DNA of 64,000 bases from the NCBI GenBank assembly GCA_947631865.1, contig CANRNF010000004.1:1-64000 (forward strand). Direction: 5' to 3'. Of the stretch, positions 8,368 to 16,252 are shown piece after piece (the stretch's first letter is position 1; the number at the start of each line of letters is the position of its first letter). The translations under genes were made by a program, and so were the position numbers. The DNA is from an uncultured Oscillospiraceae bacterium. Its GTDB lineage: Bacteria > Bacillota > Clostridia > Oscillospirales > Oscillospiraceae. The notes beneath the pieces were generated by a model, which saw only the letters and a list, made by a program, of their open reading frames with translations, searched no databases and was not told the DNA's origin.

Positions 8368-8399
8368 AAACATCTGCTGTAAAGGATAGGTGTACTCCC

Positions 8400-8663
8400 A
8401 TGATCAATCGTGAAGTTACCATCAACAACCAGGTCGGCCTGCACGCCCGGCCCGCTACCTTCTTCATCCAGAAGGCCAATGAGTTCAAGAGCGTCATCTG
8501 GATCGAGAAGGAGGACCGCCGCGTGAACGCGAAGAGCCTGCTGGGCGTCCTGTCCCTGGGCATCGTCAAGGGCACGACGGTCAACATCATCGCCGATGGC
8601 CCCGATGAGAACGAAGCGGTGGAGACGCTCACCGACCTCATCGACAAAGAGTTTGCCGAGTAA
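8400..8663 (+). CDS. HPr-family phosphocarrier protein
   Basis: An 87-residue protein with the HPr fold signature: GLHARPATFF with the phosphorylatable histidine at 15, and NAKSLLGVLSLGI carrying the regulatory-serine region near 46. HPr relays phosphate from enzyme I to sugar permeases. The serine-phosphorylated form is a co-repressor in Bacillota carbon catabolite control. No enzyme I, EII or HPr kinase gene is near, so it may be the general HPr or a Crh-like paralogue; the active-site histidine argues for HPr. It is a single-gene unit between a -10 element and a strong terminator. Confidence 0.88.
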   Translation: MINREVTINNQVGLHARPATFFIQKANEFKSVIWIEKEDRRVNAKSLLGVLSLGIVKGTTVNIIADGPDENEAVETLTDLIDKEFAE

Positions 8664-8678
8664 TTTTCTATCAGCGGG

Positions 8679-8719
8679 AAGAAGGGTGTGTGGAATGCAC
8701 ACCCTTTCTTGCTGTTTTT
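8679..8719 (+). terminator. Intrinsic terminator after the HPr gene
   Basis: The inverted arms AAGAAGGGTGTG and CACACCCTTTCTT, with a TGGAATG loop, are followed by a T-rich stretch. The terminator ends only a few bases before the uvrC start at 8727, so uvrC depends on readthrough or on an internal signal. Confidence 0.75.
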
Positions 8720-8726
8720 GGTGACT

Positions 8727-10547
8727 ATGGACAAGATCGCCCAGCTTCGGGAAAAAGCCAATAAGCTGCCGCTGCTCCCCGGCGTTTACATCATGCAAAA
8801 CGCCGCCGGGGAGGTCATCTATGTGGGCAAGGCCAAGGCCCTCAAGAACCGAGTGACCAGCTACTTTCGGGGCGAGCATCTGCCCAAGGTGGCGGCCATG
8901 GTCAGCCATGTGGACGACTTTTCCGTCATCGTGGCGGCCTCGGAGTTCGAGGCGCTTATGCTGGAAAACAGCCTCATCAAACGCCATAAGCCCCACTACA
9001 ACATCCTCCTCCGGGACGACAAGACCTATCCCTATCTGCGCCTGGACCTGCGGGAGGAGTACCCCGGTTTTTCCATCGTGGGCCGTGTGGCCGAGGATGG
9101 GGCCAAGTACTTCGGTCCCTACGGCGGCCGGGGCGTGAGCCACAACATTTTGAATGCCCTGGCCAAGGCCCTCAAAATGCCCACCTGCGGGAAGACCTTC
9201 CCCCGGGACATCGGGAAGGACCGGCCCTGCCTCAACCACCACATGGGCCTGTGCGAGGGCTGGTGCCGGGGCGAGCCGGACCAGACGGAGTACCGGGCCC
9301 GGATAGACCAGGCGGTGCAGCTTTTGTCCGGCGGGGCAAAGGAGCTCATGGGACAGCTGGAGCAGGAGATGCTTCAGGCCTCCGAAGAGCTGCGCTTTGA
9401 GAAGGCCGCGGAGCTCCGGGACCGGCTCAACGCCGTGAAGGAGATCAACAACCGCCAGACAGTGCTGAAGGCCGCCCGGGCGGATGTGGACGCGGTGGGC
9501 TTCAACCGTTCGGCCAGGACTTCTTTCGTGGTGCTCCACTACGCCGAGGGTGACCTGGCGGGGAAGGACCTGGAGCAGATGCCGGAGCCTTTGGAGGACG
9601 ACGCCGCGGCGGTGTCCGCCCTGGTCCGGCAATACTATACCCGCCGGGGCGCGTGGCCCCGGCAGATACTGCTCCCTGTGGAGCTGGAGGACGCCGAGCC
9701 CCTGGCACAGTTCCTCACGGAAATGGCGGGGCACAAGGTGGAGCTCATAACGCCCCAGCGGGGCATCAAGCGGGAGCTCCTGGAGGCCGCGGCCCGCAAC
9801 GCCCGGGAGGAGAGCCTCCGGGCCGAGAGCGAGGCCGAGCGCCGGGTCAAGACCATGGAGTGGCTGCAGAAAATGCTGGACCTGCCGGAGCCCATCCACC
9901 GGATGGAGTCCTTCGATATCTCCAACACCGGGGACTTCGGCATCGTGGCTTCCATGGTGGTGTTCGTGGACGGAAAGCCCGCCCGCAGCCAGTATCGGAA
10001 GTTCAAGATGAAGACCGTGGAGCACCAGGACGACTTCGCCAGTATGCACGAGGCGGTGAGCCGCAGGCTGGCCCACTATAAAGACGGGGACGAGAAGTTC
10101 TCACCGCTGCCCGACGTGCTGCTCATTGACGGCGGCGTGGGCCAGGTGGCCATGGCGGTCCAGGCCATGGCCGAGCAGGGGTACCCCGATATCCCCGTGT
10201 TCGGCATGGTGAAGGACGACCGGCACCGCACCCGGGCGCTGACTACCCCCGACGGGCGGGAGATCGGCATCTCCGCCAGCCCCGCGGTGTTCGCCCTCAT
10301 CGGCAGTATCCAGGAGGAGACCCACCGCTTCGCCATCACCTACCACAAGACCCTGCGGAAAAAGGCCATCGGCTCCTCCCTGGAGGAGATAGAGAGCGTG
10401 GGACCCAAGCGCCGGGCGGCGCTTTTGAAGCGGTTCAAGAGCGTGAAGGCCGTGAGCGGGGCCAGTCCCGAGGAGCTGCAAAGCGTCCTTCCCAGGGACG
10501 CCGCCCAGGCGGTATACGACCATTTTCATACCAAGGAGAGCGAATAG
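8727..10547 (+). CDS. uvrC: UvrABC system protein C
   Basis: A 606-residue protein. It has an N-terminal GIY-YIG nuclease domain (PGVYIMQNAAGEVIYVGKAK), a central UVR motif binding UvrB (about 200-235), an RNase H-like second nuclease domain, and a C-terminal helix-hairpin-helix with SVGPKRRAALLKRF. UvrC makes both incisions in nucleotide excision repair. The ATG at 8727 begins the family-typical MDKIAQLREKANKLP; an upstream in-frame ATG at 8688 would lie inside the terminator. It abuts rsmD with no gap. Confidence 0.95.
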   Translation: MDKIAQLREKANKLPLLPGVYIMQNAAGEVIYVGKAKALKNRVTSYFRGEHLPKVAAMVSHVDDFSVIVAASEFEALMLENSLIKRHKPHYNILLRDDKTYPYLRLDLREEYPGFSIVGRVAEDGAKYFGPYGGRGVSHNILNALAKALKMPTCGKTFPRDIGKDRPCLNHHMGLCEGWCRGEPDQTEYRARIDQAVQLLSGGAKELMGQLEQEMLQASEELRFEKAAELRDRLNAVKEINNRQTVLKAARADVDAVGFNRSARTSFVVLHYAEGDLAGKDLEQMPEPLEDDAAAVSALVRQYYTRRGAWPRQILLPVELEDAEPLAQFLTEMAGHKVELITPQRGIKRELLEAAARNAREESLRAESEAERRVKTMEWLQKMLDLPEPIHRMESFDISNTGDFGIVASMVVFVDGKPARSQYRKFKMKTVEHQDDFASMHEAVSRRLAHYKDGDEKFSPLPDVLLIDGGVGQVAMAVQAMAEQGYPDIPVFGMVKDDRHRTRALTTPDGREIGISASPAVFALIGSIQEETHRFAITYHKTLRKKAIGSSLEEIESVGPKRRAALLKRFKSVKAVSGASPEELQSVLPRDAAQAVYDHFHTKESE

Positions 10548-11087
10548 ATGCGCGTGATAACAGGCACGGCCCGGGGCCGGAAGCTCATGGAGCCCCGGGA
10601 TATGTCCGTCCGGCCCACCACCGATATGGTGAAAGAGGCCATCTTCAGTATCGTCCAGTTCGACGTGCCTGGCCGGCGGGTGCTGGACCTGTTTGCAGGG
10701 ACGGGCCAGCTGGGCATCGAGGCGTTGAGCCGGGGGGCCAGGGAGTGCATCTTCGTGGACCAGAGCCCCGCGTCTCTGGCGCTGGTGCGAAAAAATCTGG
10801 AGATATGCCATATGCAGGCCCCGGTCATTCGGGCAGACGCGCTGAGCTATCTGGAAAACTGCGGAAAATTCGACCTTGTCCTTCTGGACCCGCCCTATCA
10901 CGAGGGGCTTTACGACAAAGTTTTACAAAAAGTATTTGGATTTGACATCTTGAACGATGGTGGTATAATACTGGTCGAGAGTATGCGGGATGAGCCCATG
11001 CCCGCCGCTCCCGCCCCCTATGAGCGGGGCCGGACCTATCATTACGGGAAGATCTCCCTGACCACCTACAGGAGACAGGCCACATGA
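10548..11087 (+). CDS. rsmD: 16S rRNA (guanine966-N2)-methyltransferase RsmD
   Basis: A 179-residue class I SAM-dependent methyltransferase. It begins MRVITGTARGRKL with the substrate-binding RPTTDMVKEAIFS, then motif I DLFAGTGQLGIEAL, and the catalytic LLDPPY near 112. It methylates G966 of 16S rRNA. It directly follows the uvrC stop and overlaps coaD by 4 nt. The rsmD-coaD pair is conserved in Bacillota. Confidence 0.93.
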   Translation: MRVITGTARGRKLMEPRDMSVRPTTDMVKEAIFSIVQFDVPGRRVLDLFAGTGQLGIEALSRGARECIFVDQSPASLALVRKNLEICHMQAPVIRADALSYLENCGKFDLVLLDPPYHEGLYDKVLQKVFGFDILNDGGIILVESMRDEPMPAAPAPYERGRTYHYGKISLTTYRRQAT

Positions 11088-11581
11088 CCACTGCCATCAT
11101 CCCCGGCAGCTTCGACCCCATCACCCTGGGGCACCTGAACATCGTCCGCCGGGCGGCGAAGATATTCGACAGGGTGATCGTCTGCGTGATGAAAAACCGG
11201 GCCAAGACGCCCATGTTCACCATCGAGGAGCGGATGGACATGGTCCGCCGGTCCACCAAGCGGTTCGGGAACGTGGAGGTGTCCACCACGGATGTGCTCC
11301 TGGCGGAGTACGCCAAGCAGTTCGAGGGCGCCGTGATCGTGAAGGGCCTGCGGGCGGTGTCGGACTTCGATTATGAGTTCCAGATCGCTCTGGTGAACAA
11401 GAAGATGAACCCGAACCTGGACACGCTGTTTCTGACATCCAGCGAGAAATACACCTTCCTCAGCTCCACCGTGGTGAAGGAGATGGCCGCCTACGGAGCG
11501 GACCTTTCTGAGCTGGTGCCGAAGGAGATCATAGCGGATATCGTAGAGAAAACCAAAATCAGGAGGCAGACAGAGAAATGA
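11084..11581 (+). CDS. coaD: Phosphopantetheine adenylyltransferase
   Basis: A 165-residue nucleotidyltransferase with the N-terminal signature PGSFDPITLGHLNIV and the C-terminal TFLSSTVVKEMA. It transfers AMP to 4'-phosphopantetheine in the fourth step of coenzyme A synthesis. The length is typical. It overlaps rsmD upstream and the coiled-coil gene downstream, each by 4 nt, so these three genes form a tight operon. Confidence 0.95.
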   Translation: MTTAIIPGSFDPITLGHLNIVRRAAKIFDRVIVCVMKNRAKTPMFTIEERMDMVRRSTKRFGNVEVSTTDVLLAEYAKQFEGAVIVKGLRAVSDFDYEFQIALVNKKMNPNLDTLFLTSSEKYTFLSSTVVKEMAAYGADLSELVPKEIIADIVEKTKIRRQTEK

Positions 11582-12078
11582 ACGAGAATCAGGGCATCCT
11601 TGAGCTGATCGAAATGCTTTACACCATGATATCGGAGGCCTGGGGCGTCCCTCTGGGCAACGACAAGTGCCTTGTAGACCGGGAGAAGGCCCTGGACCTG
11701 ATCGAGGAGATCAAGGCCCAGCTGCCCGCCGAGATGGCGGAGGCCAAGCGTCTCGTGTCTGCCCGCGACGAGTTCATCCGCAACGCCAAGAAGGAGGCCG
11801 AGTCCGTCCGCAAGATGGCGGAGGAGCGGGCCCGGAAGATGGTGGAGGAGCAGGAGGTCGTCCGCGCCGCAAAGGCCCGGGCGGAGGAGATGATCGCCAC
11901 CGCCGACAACAAGTCCCGGGAGCTGCGCAAGGCCGCCAACGAGTACCTGAACGAGTCCATGCAGAATGCCGAGGAGTCCATGAACCAGGCCCTGGAGATC
12001 GTACGCAAGACCCGGGCCAAGTTCCGCAGCGCCTCCGTGGGTGTGAGCAGCGCCCCCACCCAGCAGCGGGAACAGTAA
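11578..12078 (+). CDS. Coiled-coil protein of unknown function (coaD operon)
   Basis: A 166-residue, highly charged, mostly helical protein without membrane segments. Residues about 45-150 form a continuous predicted coiled coil rich in Ala, Glu, Arg and Lys (MAEERARKMVEEQEVVRAAK). The tail is Ser/Gln-rich. Proteins of this kind follow coaD in many clostridia and are often annotated as ATPase or ATP synthase subunit H/E-like because of the coiled coil; I see no catalytic motif supporting that. It could be a DivIVA-like scaffold, but it lacks the DivIVA N-terminal lipid-binding motif. Confidence 0.7.
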   Translation: MNENQGILELIEMLYTMISEAWGVPLGNDKCLVDREKALDLIEEIKAQLPAEMAEAKRLVSARDEFIRNAKKEAESVRKMAEERARKMVEEQEVVRAAKARAEEMIATADNKSRELRKAANEYLNESMQNAEESMNQALEIVRKTRAKFRSASVGVSSAPTQQREQ

Positions 12079-12100
12079 TGCCTGCCTGAATTGAAATATC

Positions 12101-12134
12101 GGGAGAGCCCTTTAGTGGGCTCTCCTTTTTTCTT
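12101..12134 (+). terminator. Intrinsic terminator after the coaD operon
   Basis: GGAGAGCCC and GGGCTCTCC form a stem with a short TTTAGT loop, followed by TTTTTTCTT. This closes the uvrC-rsmD-coaD transcript. Confidence 0.9.
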
Positions 12135-12198
12135 GTCACGGCGGGGACAGAACGCGCGTTATTCGTAGTGGTACGCCCCATGAGGGACTTGACCGGGG

Positions 12199-12301
12199 CC
12201 CCGTGAAAGCCCAACGCAGTGGGTTTCACGGGGAGAAGGAGAAAGGCTTCTGCCCGATGAGAGGCCTCGCTGGCGAGGACCTCGAATCTTCAGAAGCCTT
12301 T
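12199..12301 (+). repeat. Structured intergenic element before the ECF sigma gene
   Basis: Two strong hairpins fill the gap. One pairs CCCCGTGAAA (12199-12208) with TTTCACGGGG (12224-12233). The second pairs AAAGGCTTCTG (12242-12252) with CAGAAGCCTTT (12291-12301) and holds an inner hairpin, CCTCG/CGAGG. The element ends 33 nt before the sigma-factor start. It resembles a REP/MITE-type insertion or a structured 5' leader. I found no second copy in the window, and no convincing promoter in 12135-12198. Confidence 0.6.
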
Positions 12302-12334
12302 CGACGGGAGCGCGCCGAAAGGAGGCGGAGGAAA

Positions 12335-12871
12335 TTGGACGAGACAAAGGCACTGGAACGGCTGAAGCGGGGCGACGAGCGGGCCCTGGAGTGGTTCATA
12401 AAAAGGTATACGCCCTATGTGGGCGCGGTGGTATGGGCCGTCATCGGCGGGCGCCTCTCCGTCCAGGACGGAGAGGAGGTCGCGGCGGACGTGTTCCTCA
12501 CGCTGTGGCGCAGCCGGGAAAAGGTCCGGGAGGGCGCCGCGCGGGGCTACCTGGGCGCCATCGCCCGCAGCAGGGCCATCGACCGGCTGCGCCGGGCGTC
12601 CGCGCTGCCGGAACTTGCCTACGACGAACTGGACGGGGCCGTGGAGGGCCCGGAGAGCGGCGTGCTGGAAAAGGAGGAGCGGGAGACGCTTCTCGCCGCG
12701 GTGGACGGACTTGGCGAGCCGGACCGGGAGATATTCCTTCGCCGGTACTACCTCTGCCAGAGCGCCCCGGACATCGGCGAAAAGCTGGGCATGACAGCGG
12801 ACGCCGTCCGCCAGCGGCTGAAGCGGGGACGGGACGCCATCAAAACGCAGCTGACGAAAGGAGAACGGTAA
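12335..12871 (+). CDS. ECF-type RNA polymerase sigma factor
   Basis: A 178-residue sigma-70-family protein. It has a region 2 (ALEWFIKRYTPYVGAVVW to AADVFLTLWRSREKVREG) and a region 4 helix-turn-helix (QSAPDIGEKLGMTADAVRQR), without region 3, so it is ECF type. I chose the TTG at 12335 because GGAGG lies 9 nt upstream and the protein then starts just before region 2. In-frame ATGs further up lie inside hairpins. It overlaps the next gene, a probable membrane anti-sigma factor, by one base. Confidence 0.82.
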   Translation: MDETKALERLKRGDERALEWFIKRYTPYVGAVVWAVIGGRLSVQDGEEVAADVFLTLWRSREKVREGAARGYLGAIARSRAIDRLRRASALPELAYDELDGAVEGPESGVLEKEERETLLAAVDGLGEPDREIFLRRYYLCQSAPDIGEKLGMTADAVRQRLKRGRDAIKTQLTKGER

Positions 12872-14577
12872 TGGACTGGTTTGAATTGTTTGACGGGACC
12901 TGCCCGGGGGACCTGCCCCTGGAGGGGAGCCCCATCGGCACGGACGCCGTGCTGGACCTTGTCCGGCGGGACATGGGCCGGAGGAGAAAGCCCCGGAAGC
13001 TGGGCCGGATGGTCCGGACGGGCCTGGCCGCGGCGGCGCTCATCGCCGCTCTGGGCGTGACGGCCTACGCGGTCTATGAGATGTTCATCGACAAGTACGT
13101 CATCGAACAGCCCTTTGAACTTGAGACAGAAGAAGAGGCGGCGGAGCGGCCCACGACGCGGATATCCCTGACCGGCTACCAGGGCACGCCGGAGTACCAG
13201 GCCTACACCGAGTGGGAGGCGTGGCAGCGCGGCTGGCGGGAAAAGACCATGGAGGTCAACCCCTGGCAGGCGCGGGGCGTGGACGACAGCTGGTATGAGA
13301 CGCCGGACAACTACGCCCTGCTCTATGACGCCAGCTTCCAGGAACAGGCGGACGCCCTGGACGCCATCGTAGAGAAGTACGGCCTGACCCTCCACCAGGA
13401 CCGGGCGGTCTACTATCAGTCGAAGGACCTCTACGAGGCTCTGGGCACGGAGCCCTTCTTTGATGATTCCATCGACCCCATTGCCCCAAACTATGACGTG
13501 GGCGGGTATATCTACGACGACGGCAGCTTCAAGGCGGAGTTTCAGGAGCTTCTGTTCGGGGACCGGCGGGTGAGCATGAGCATGTTCGTCAACGCCAAGG
13601 GCTCCTTTGCCATCATCTCCGGCTTCGCGGAGCTGTCCGGGGACGGGGAGGCCTGGCAGTACACCACCGCCAGCGGCGAGACGGTGGACCTGTATCTGGC
13701 CCCCAACAGCGCGGAGATCATGACGGAGAGCGCCGGAGCCTATATGGAGCTGGGCGTGAACGCGGGCAGCGCCCCCAGCTACGACCCGGCCGCGGACCCA
13801 AGCCTGGATGAGGAGCATAAAGCGTTCGTTTTGGAGAACATTCTGCAAAACGAGCCGGACCTGACTGAGGCCGAACAGGATGCCGCGTGGCAGGAGTATT
13901 ATGACGGCTATGTCCGGAACAAGCGGGAGAACCTTCCGCCTGCCATCACGAGAGAGGACCTGGAGACCATCGCGGACAGCGTCGACTTTGCGATCCTGGC
14001 GGCGCGGTTCGACGGCACGGCCAACCCAGAGACGGCCGATGCGTTGATGGCGCTGCAGGAGCAGGAAAACTCCCGGAATGAGGCCATTACCGCCGCGGCG
14101 GCGGAGAGGCAGGCGCAGAGCGCCGGCGTTATCGACCAGCTGGGCCGATATGCTTTCAGCACGCTCCCTGAGACCTATGCCGATGGGCTCTTGGGACGCC
14201 AGGAACCCCTGGATCCGGATCGGATCGGCCTGGAGGGCGAGGCGCTGTCCTGCGGCGGCAGTTATACCCCTGCCGAGAGCGAGGTGGATACGCTCGCCTA
14301 CTACCGCATCACGGACTCGCCCACAGAGCCGGCGGCGTATATTCCGACCATCCGCAAGTTCCTCACAGAGAAGTTCCCGGACGGGGAGGTCACCGACGAG
14401 ACCGTCCAGGGGCACCCAGCGGCGATGGTGCTGCTGCCGGACTACGGCGCCGTGTACTGGTACGATGAGGACGCGGACCTGCTCTTTGGCGTGAGCATCA
14501 ACGACCTGAGACAACGCCCGGCCGTGGAGCGGGACGCGGTCCTGGCCCTGGCGGAGAGCGTGGAAAAGGTGAAATAA
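12871..14577 (+). CDS. Membrane-anchored partner of the ECF sigma factor, with a large extracytoplasmic domain
   Basis: A 568-residue protein. A short cytoplasmic N-terminus (about 1-50, basic) precedes one transmembrane helix (about 52-68, TGLAAAALIAALGVTAYAVYE). A roughly 500-residue acidic extracytoplasmic region follows. The layout and the one-base overlap with the sigma gene fit an anti-sigma factor, although I see no zinc-finger HxxxCxxC in the N-terminus. I do not recognise the outer domain. It is rich in Tyr, Trp and acidic residues, with a C-terminal part (about 430-565) that looks like a separate module. Function is inferred from context only. Confidence 0.7.
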   Translation: MDWFELFDGTCPGDLPLEGSPIGTDAVLDLVRRDMGRRRKPRKLGRMVRTGLAAAALIAALGVTAYAVYEMFIDKYVIEQPFELETEEEAAERPTTRISLTGYQGTPEYQAYTEWEAWQRGWREKTMEVNPWQARGVDDSWYETPDNYALLYDASFQEQADALDAIVEKYGLTLHQDRAVYYQSKDLYEALGTEPFFDDSIDPIAPNYDVGGYIYDDGSFKAEFQELLFGDRRVSMSMFVNAKGSFAIISGFAELSGDGEAWQYTTASGETVDLYLAPNSAEIMTESAGAYMELGVNAGSAPSYDPAADPSLDEEHKAFVLENILQNEPDLTEAEQDAAWQEYYDGYVRNKRENLPPAITREDLETIADSVDFAILAARFDGTANPETADALMALQEQENSRNEAITAAAAERQAQSAGVIDQLGRYAFSTLPETYADGLLGRQEPLDPDRIGLEGEALSCGGSYTPAESEVDTLAYYRITDSPTEPAAYIPTIRKFLTEKFPDGEVTDETVQGHPAAMVLLPDYGAVYWYDEDADLLFGVSINDLRQRPAVERDAVLALAESVEKVK

Positions 14578-14585
14578 AACGAACA

Positions 14586-14612
14586 AGGCCCTGCCGTACC
14601 CCGGCAGGGCCT
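14586..14612 (+). terminator. Strong hairpin after the sigma/anti-sigma pair
   Basis: AGGCCCTGCCG (14586-14596) pairs perfectly with CGGCAGGGCCT (14602-14612) around a 5-nt loop. No T-run follows, so termination is likely but not certain. Confidence 0.6.
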
Positions 14613-14635
14613 GACACTATGGAACGGCCCACTCT

Positions 14636-14736
14636 GACGAGGGGGCTGTTGAGCGTTAGCGAAACTGGGGGAGAGATTATAATTTCTCTCCCTCCGCCGC
14701 GGCTTATGCCGCGCCACCTCCCTCGTCCGAGGGAGG
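14636..14736. repeat. Compact intergenic element with nested inverted repeats
   Basis: Several perfect or near-perfect inverted repeats are packed into about 100 bp: GGGAGAGA/TCTCTCCC (14669-14692), CGCGGC/GCCGCG and CCTCCCTCG/CGAGGGAGG (14717-14736). The left edge GACGAGGGGG is inverted relative to CCTCCCTCGTC near the right edge, as in a MITE. It sits between convergent transcription units, ending 16 bp before the galT stop. A 65-codon frame through it is not a gene. From memory, elements of this look are frequent in Oscillospiraceae genomes. Confidence 0.6.
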
Positions 14737-14752
14737 CGTTTGATAAGGTGGT

Positions 14753-16240
14753 TTACTTCACGCTCTCCACGAAGCGGAGGAAGGCTGCCTGGCCCTCGGG
14801 GGTGCGCTTGTAGACCCCCGCGTGCTCCAGGACTTTGGCGAACACCTTGCCCACCTCGTCCTGCAATATGGGCAGGGCGTTTTCGGCGGTGAAGGTGTAT
14901 TTTGTTTGCAGCTCCTCGGCCCAGTCGGCGTGCTTGGAAAGCGTCTTGTCGCCACGGATGTCGCCGCCTTCCACCAGCTTGTCTGCCAGCGCGGCCAGCT
15001 CTGTCTTCAGCCGGGCGGGGAGGACGGCCAGACCCATCACCTCGATGAGGCCGATGTTCTCCTTCTTGATGTGGTGCAGCTCCTGGTGGGGGTGGAACAG
15101 CCCTAAGGGAAACTCCTCCGTGGTGCGGTTGTTCCGGAGCACCAGGTCCAACTCGAATTTGTCCCCACGCATGCGGGCGATGGGGGTGATGGTGTTATGG
15201 GGCTCGCCCTCCGTCTCGGCCAGGATGTCCGCCGATGGGTCGGAATATGCCCGCCAGGCCAGCAGTATTTTATCCGCCAGGTCCACCAGCCGGTCCGGGT
15301 CAGTAGAGCGGATGCGGATCACGCTCATGGGCCACTTCACCAGGCCCGCCTCCACGTCGTCATAGCCGGGGAAGGAGACAGGCGTCTCGATGGGGGCCTT
15401 CGCCATGGCGAAGGTATAGCGGCCGCCCTGGAAGTGGTCGTGGCTCAGAATGGAGCCGCCCACGATGGGCAGGTCCGCGTTGCTGCCCAGGAAGTAGTGG
15501 GGGAAGAGCTTCAAAAAGTCCATCTGCCGCCGGAAGGTGGACCGGTCGATCTTCATGGGGATGTGGCGGGAGTTGAGGACGATACAGTGTTCGTTGTAGT
15601 AGACGTAGGGGGAGTACTGGAAGAACCAGTCCTGGCCGTCCAGGGTCAGGGGGATGATCCGGTGGTTCTGCCGGGCGGGGTGGTCAAGCCTCCCGGCGTA
15701 GCCCTCGTTGGAGGCGCAGAGCTGGCAGGCGGGGTAGGCGTTTTGGGGGGCGTTCTTCGCCGCGGCGATGGCTTTGGGGTCCTTCTCCGGCTTGGAGAGG
15801 TTTATCGTGATGTCGATGTCGCCGTACTCCGTGGGGGTGACCCACTTCATGTCTTTGGCGATACGGTAGCGGCGGATGTAATCCGTGTTCTGGGAGAAGT
15901 CATAGTACCAGTCCGTGGCGGCCTCGGGGCTGCGGGCATAGCGGGCCTGGAACGCGCTGATCACGTCGCTGGGGCGGGGGGTGAGCCGGCCCATGAGCTC
16001 GGTGTCGAAAAGGTCCCGGCTGGCCACGCCGTCCTCGATGCGGCCATTCTCCACCGCCCAGTCCAGAATATCCTTCAGGATATCTTCCAAAGACCGGTGT
16101 TCCCCAGGCTGCGGGGCGGACCAGCGGTCCAGCTTCAAAGCCTCCAGCAGCCGGTTAGCGGCCCAGGTCATGTCCGTGGGGGCGATGAGGGCCTTCTCCA
16201 TACCGTAGCGGACCAGCTCCGCGATACAGGTGTCTATCAT
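14753..16240 (-). CDS. galT: UDP-glucose--hexose-1-phosphate uridylyltransferase, class II
   Basis: A 495-residue protein of the Bacillota-type (class II) GalT family, recognisable from QNTDYIRRYRIAKDMKW, the CQLCASNEGYAGR metal-site region and the nucleophile segment GGSILSHDHFQGG. It exchanges UMP between UDP-glucose and galactose-1-phosphate in the Leloir pathway. It lies 12 nt downstream of galK on the same strand, so the two form an operon. No galE is in the window. Confidence 0.93.
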   Translation of the reverse strand: MIDTCIAELVRYGMEKALIAPTDMTWAANRLLEALKLDRWSAPQPGEHRSLEDILKDILDWAVENGRIEDGVASRDLFDTELMGRLTPRPSDVISAFQARYARSPEAATDWYYDFSQNTDYIRRYRIAKDMKWVTPTEYGDIDITINLSKPEKDPKAIAAAKNAPQNAYPACQLCASNEGYAGRLDHPARQNHRIIPLTLDGQDWFFQYSPYVYYNEHCIVLNSRHIPMKIDRSTFRRQMDFLKLFPHYFLGSNADLPIVGGSILSHDHFQGGRYTFAMAKAPIETPVSFPGYDDVEAGLVKWPMSVIRIRSTDPDRLVDLADKILLAWRAYSDPSADILAETEGEPHNTITPIARMRGDKFELDLVLRNNRTTEEFPLGLFHPHQELHHIKKENIGLIEVMGLAVLPARLKTELAALADKLVEGGDIRGDKTLSKHADWAEELQTKYTFTAENALPILQDEVGKVFAKVLEHAGVYKRTPEGQAAFLRFVESVK

Positions 16241-16252
16241 GATACCGCCTCC

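Noticed and set aside
12203-12334. An extended N-terminus for the first ECF sigma factor
   Set aside because: The added sequence is the hairpin element, and sigma region 2 already starts normally after the TTG at 12335.
14619-14813. A 64-codon frame across the intergenic element before galT
   Set aside because: It consists of palindromic repeat sequence and the end of galT on the other strand.
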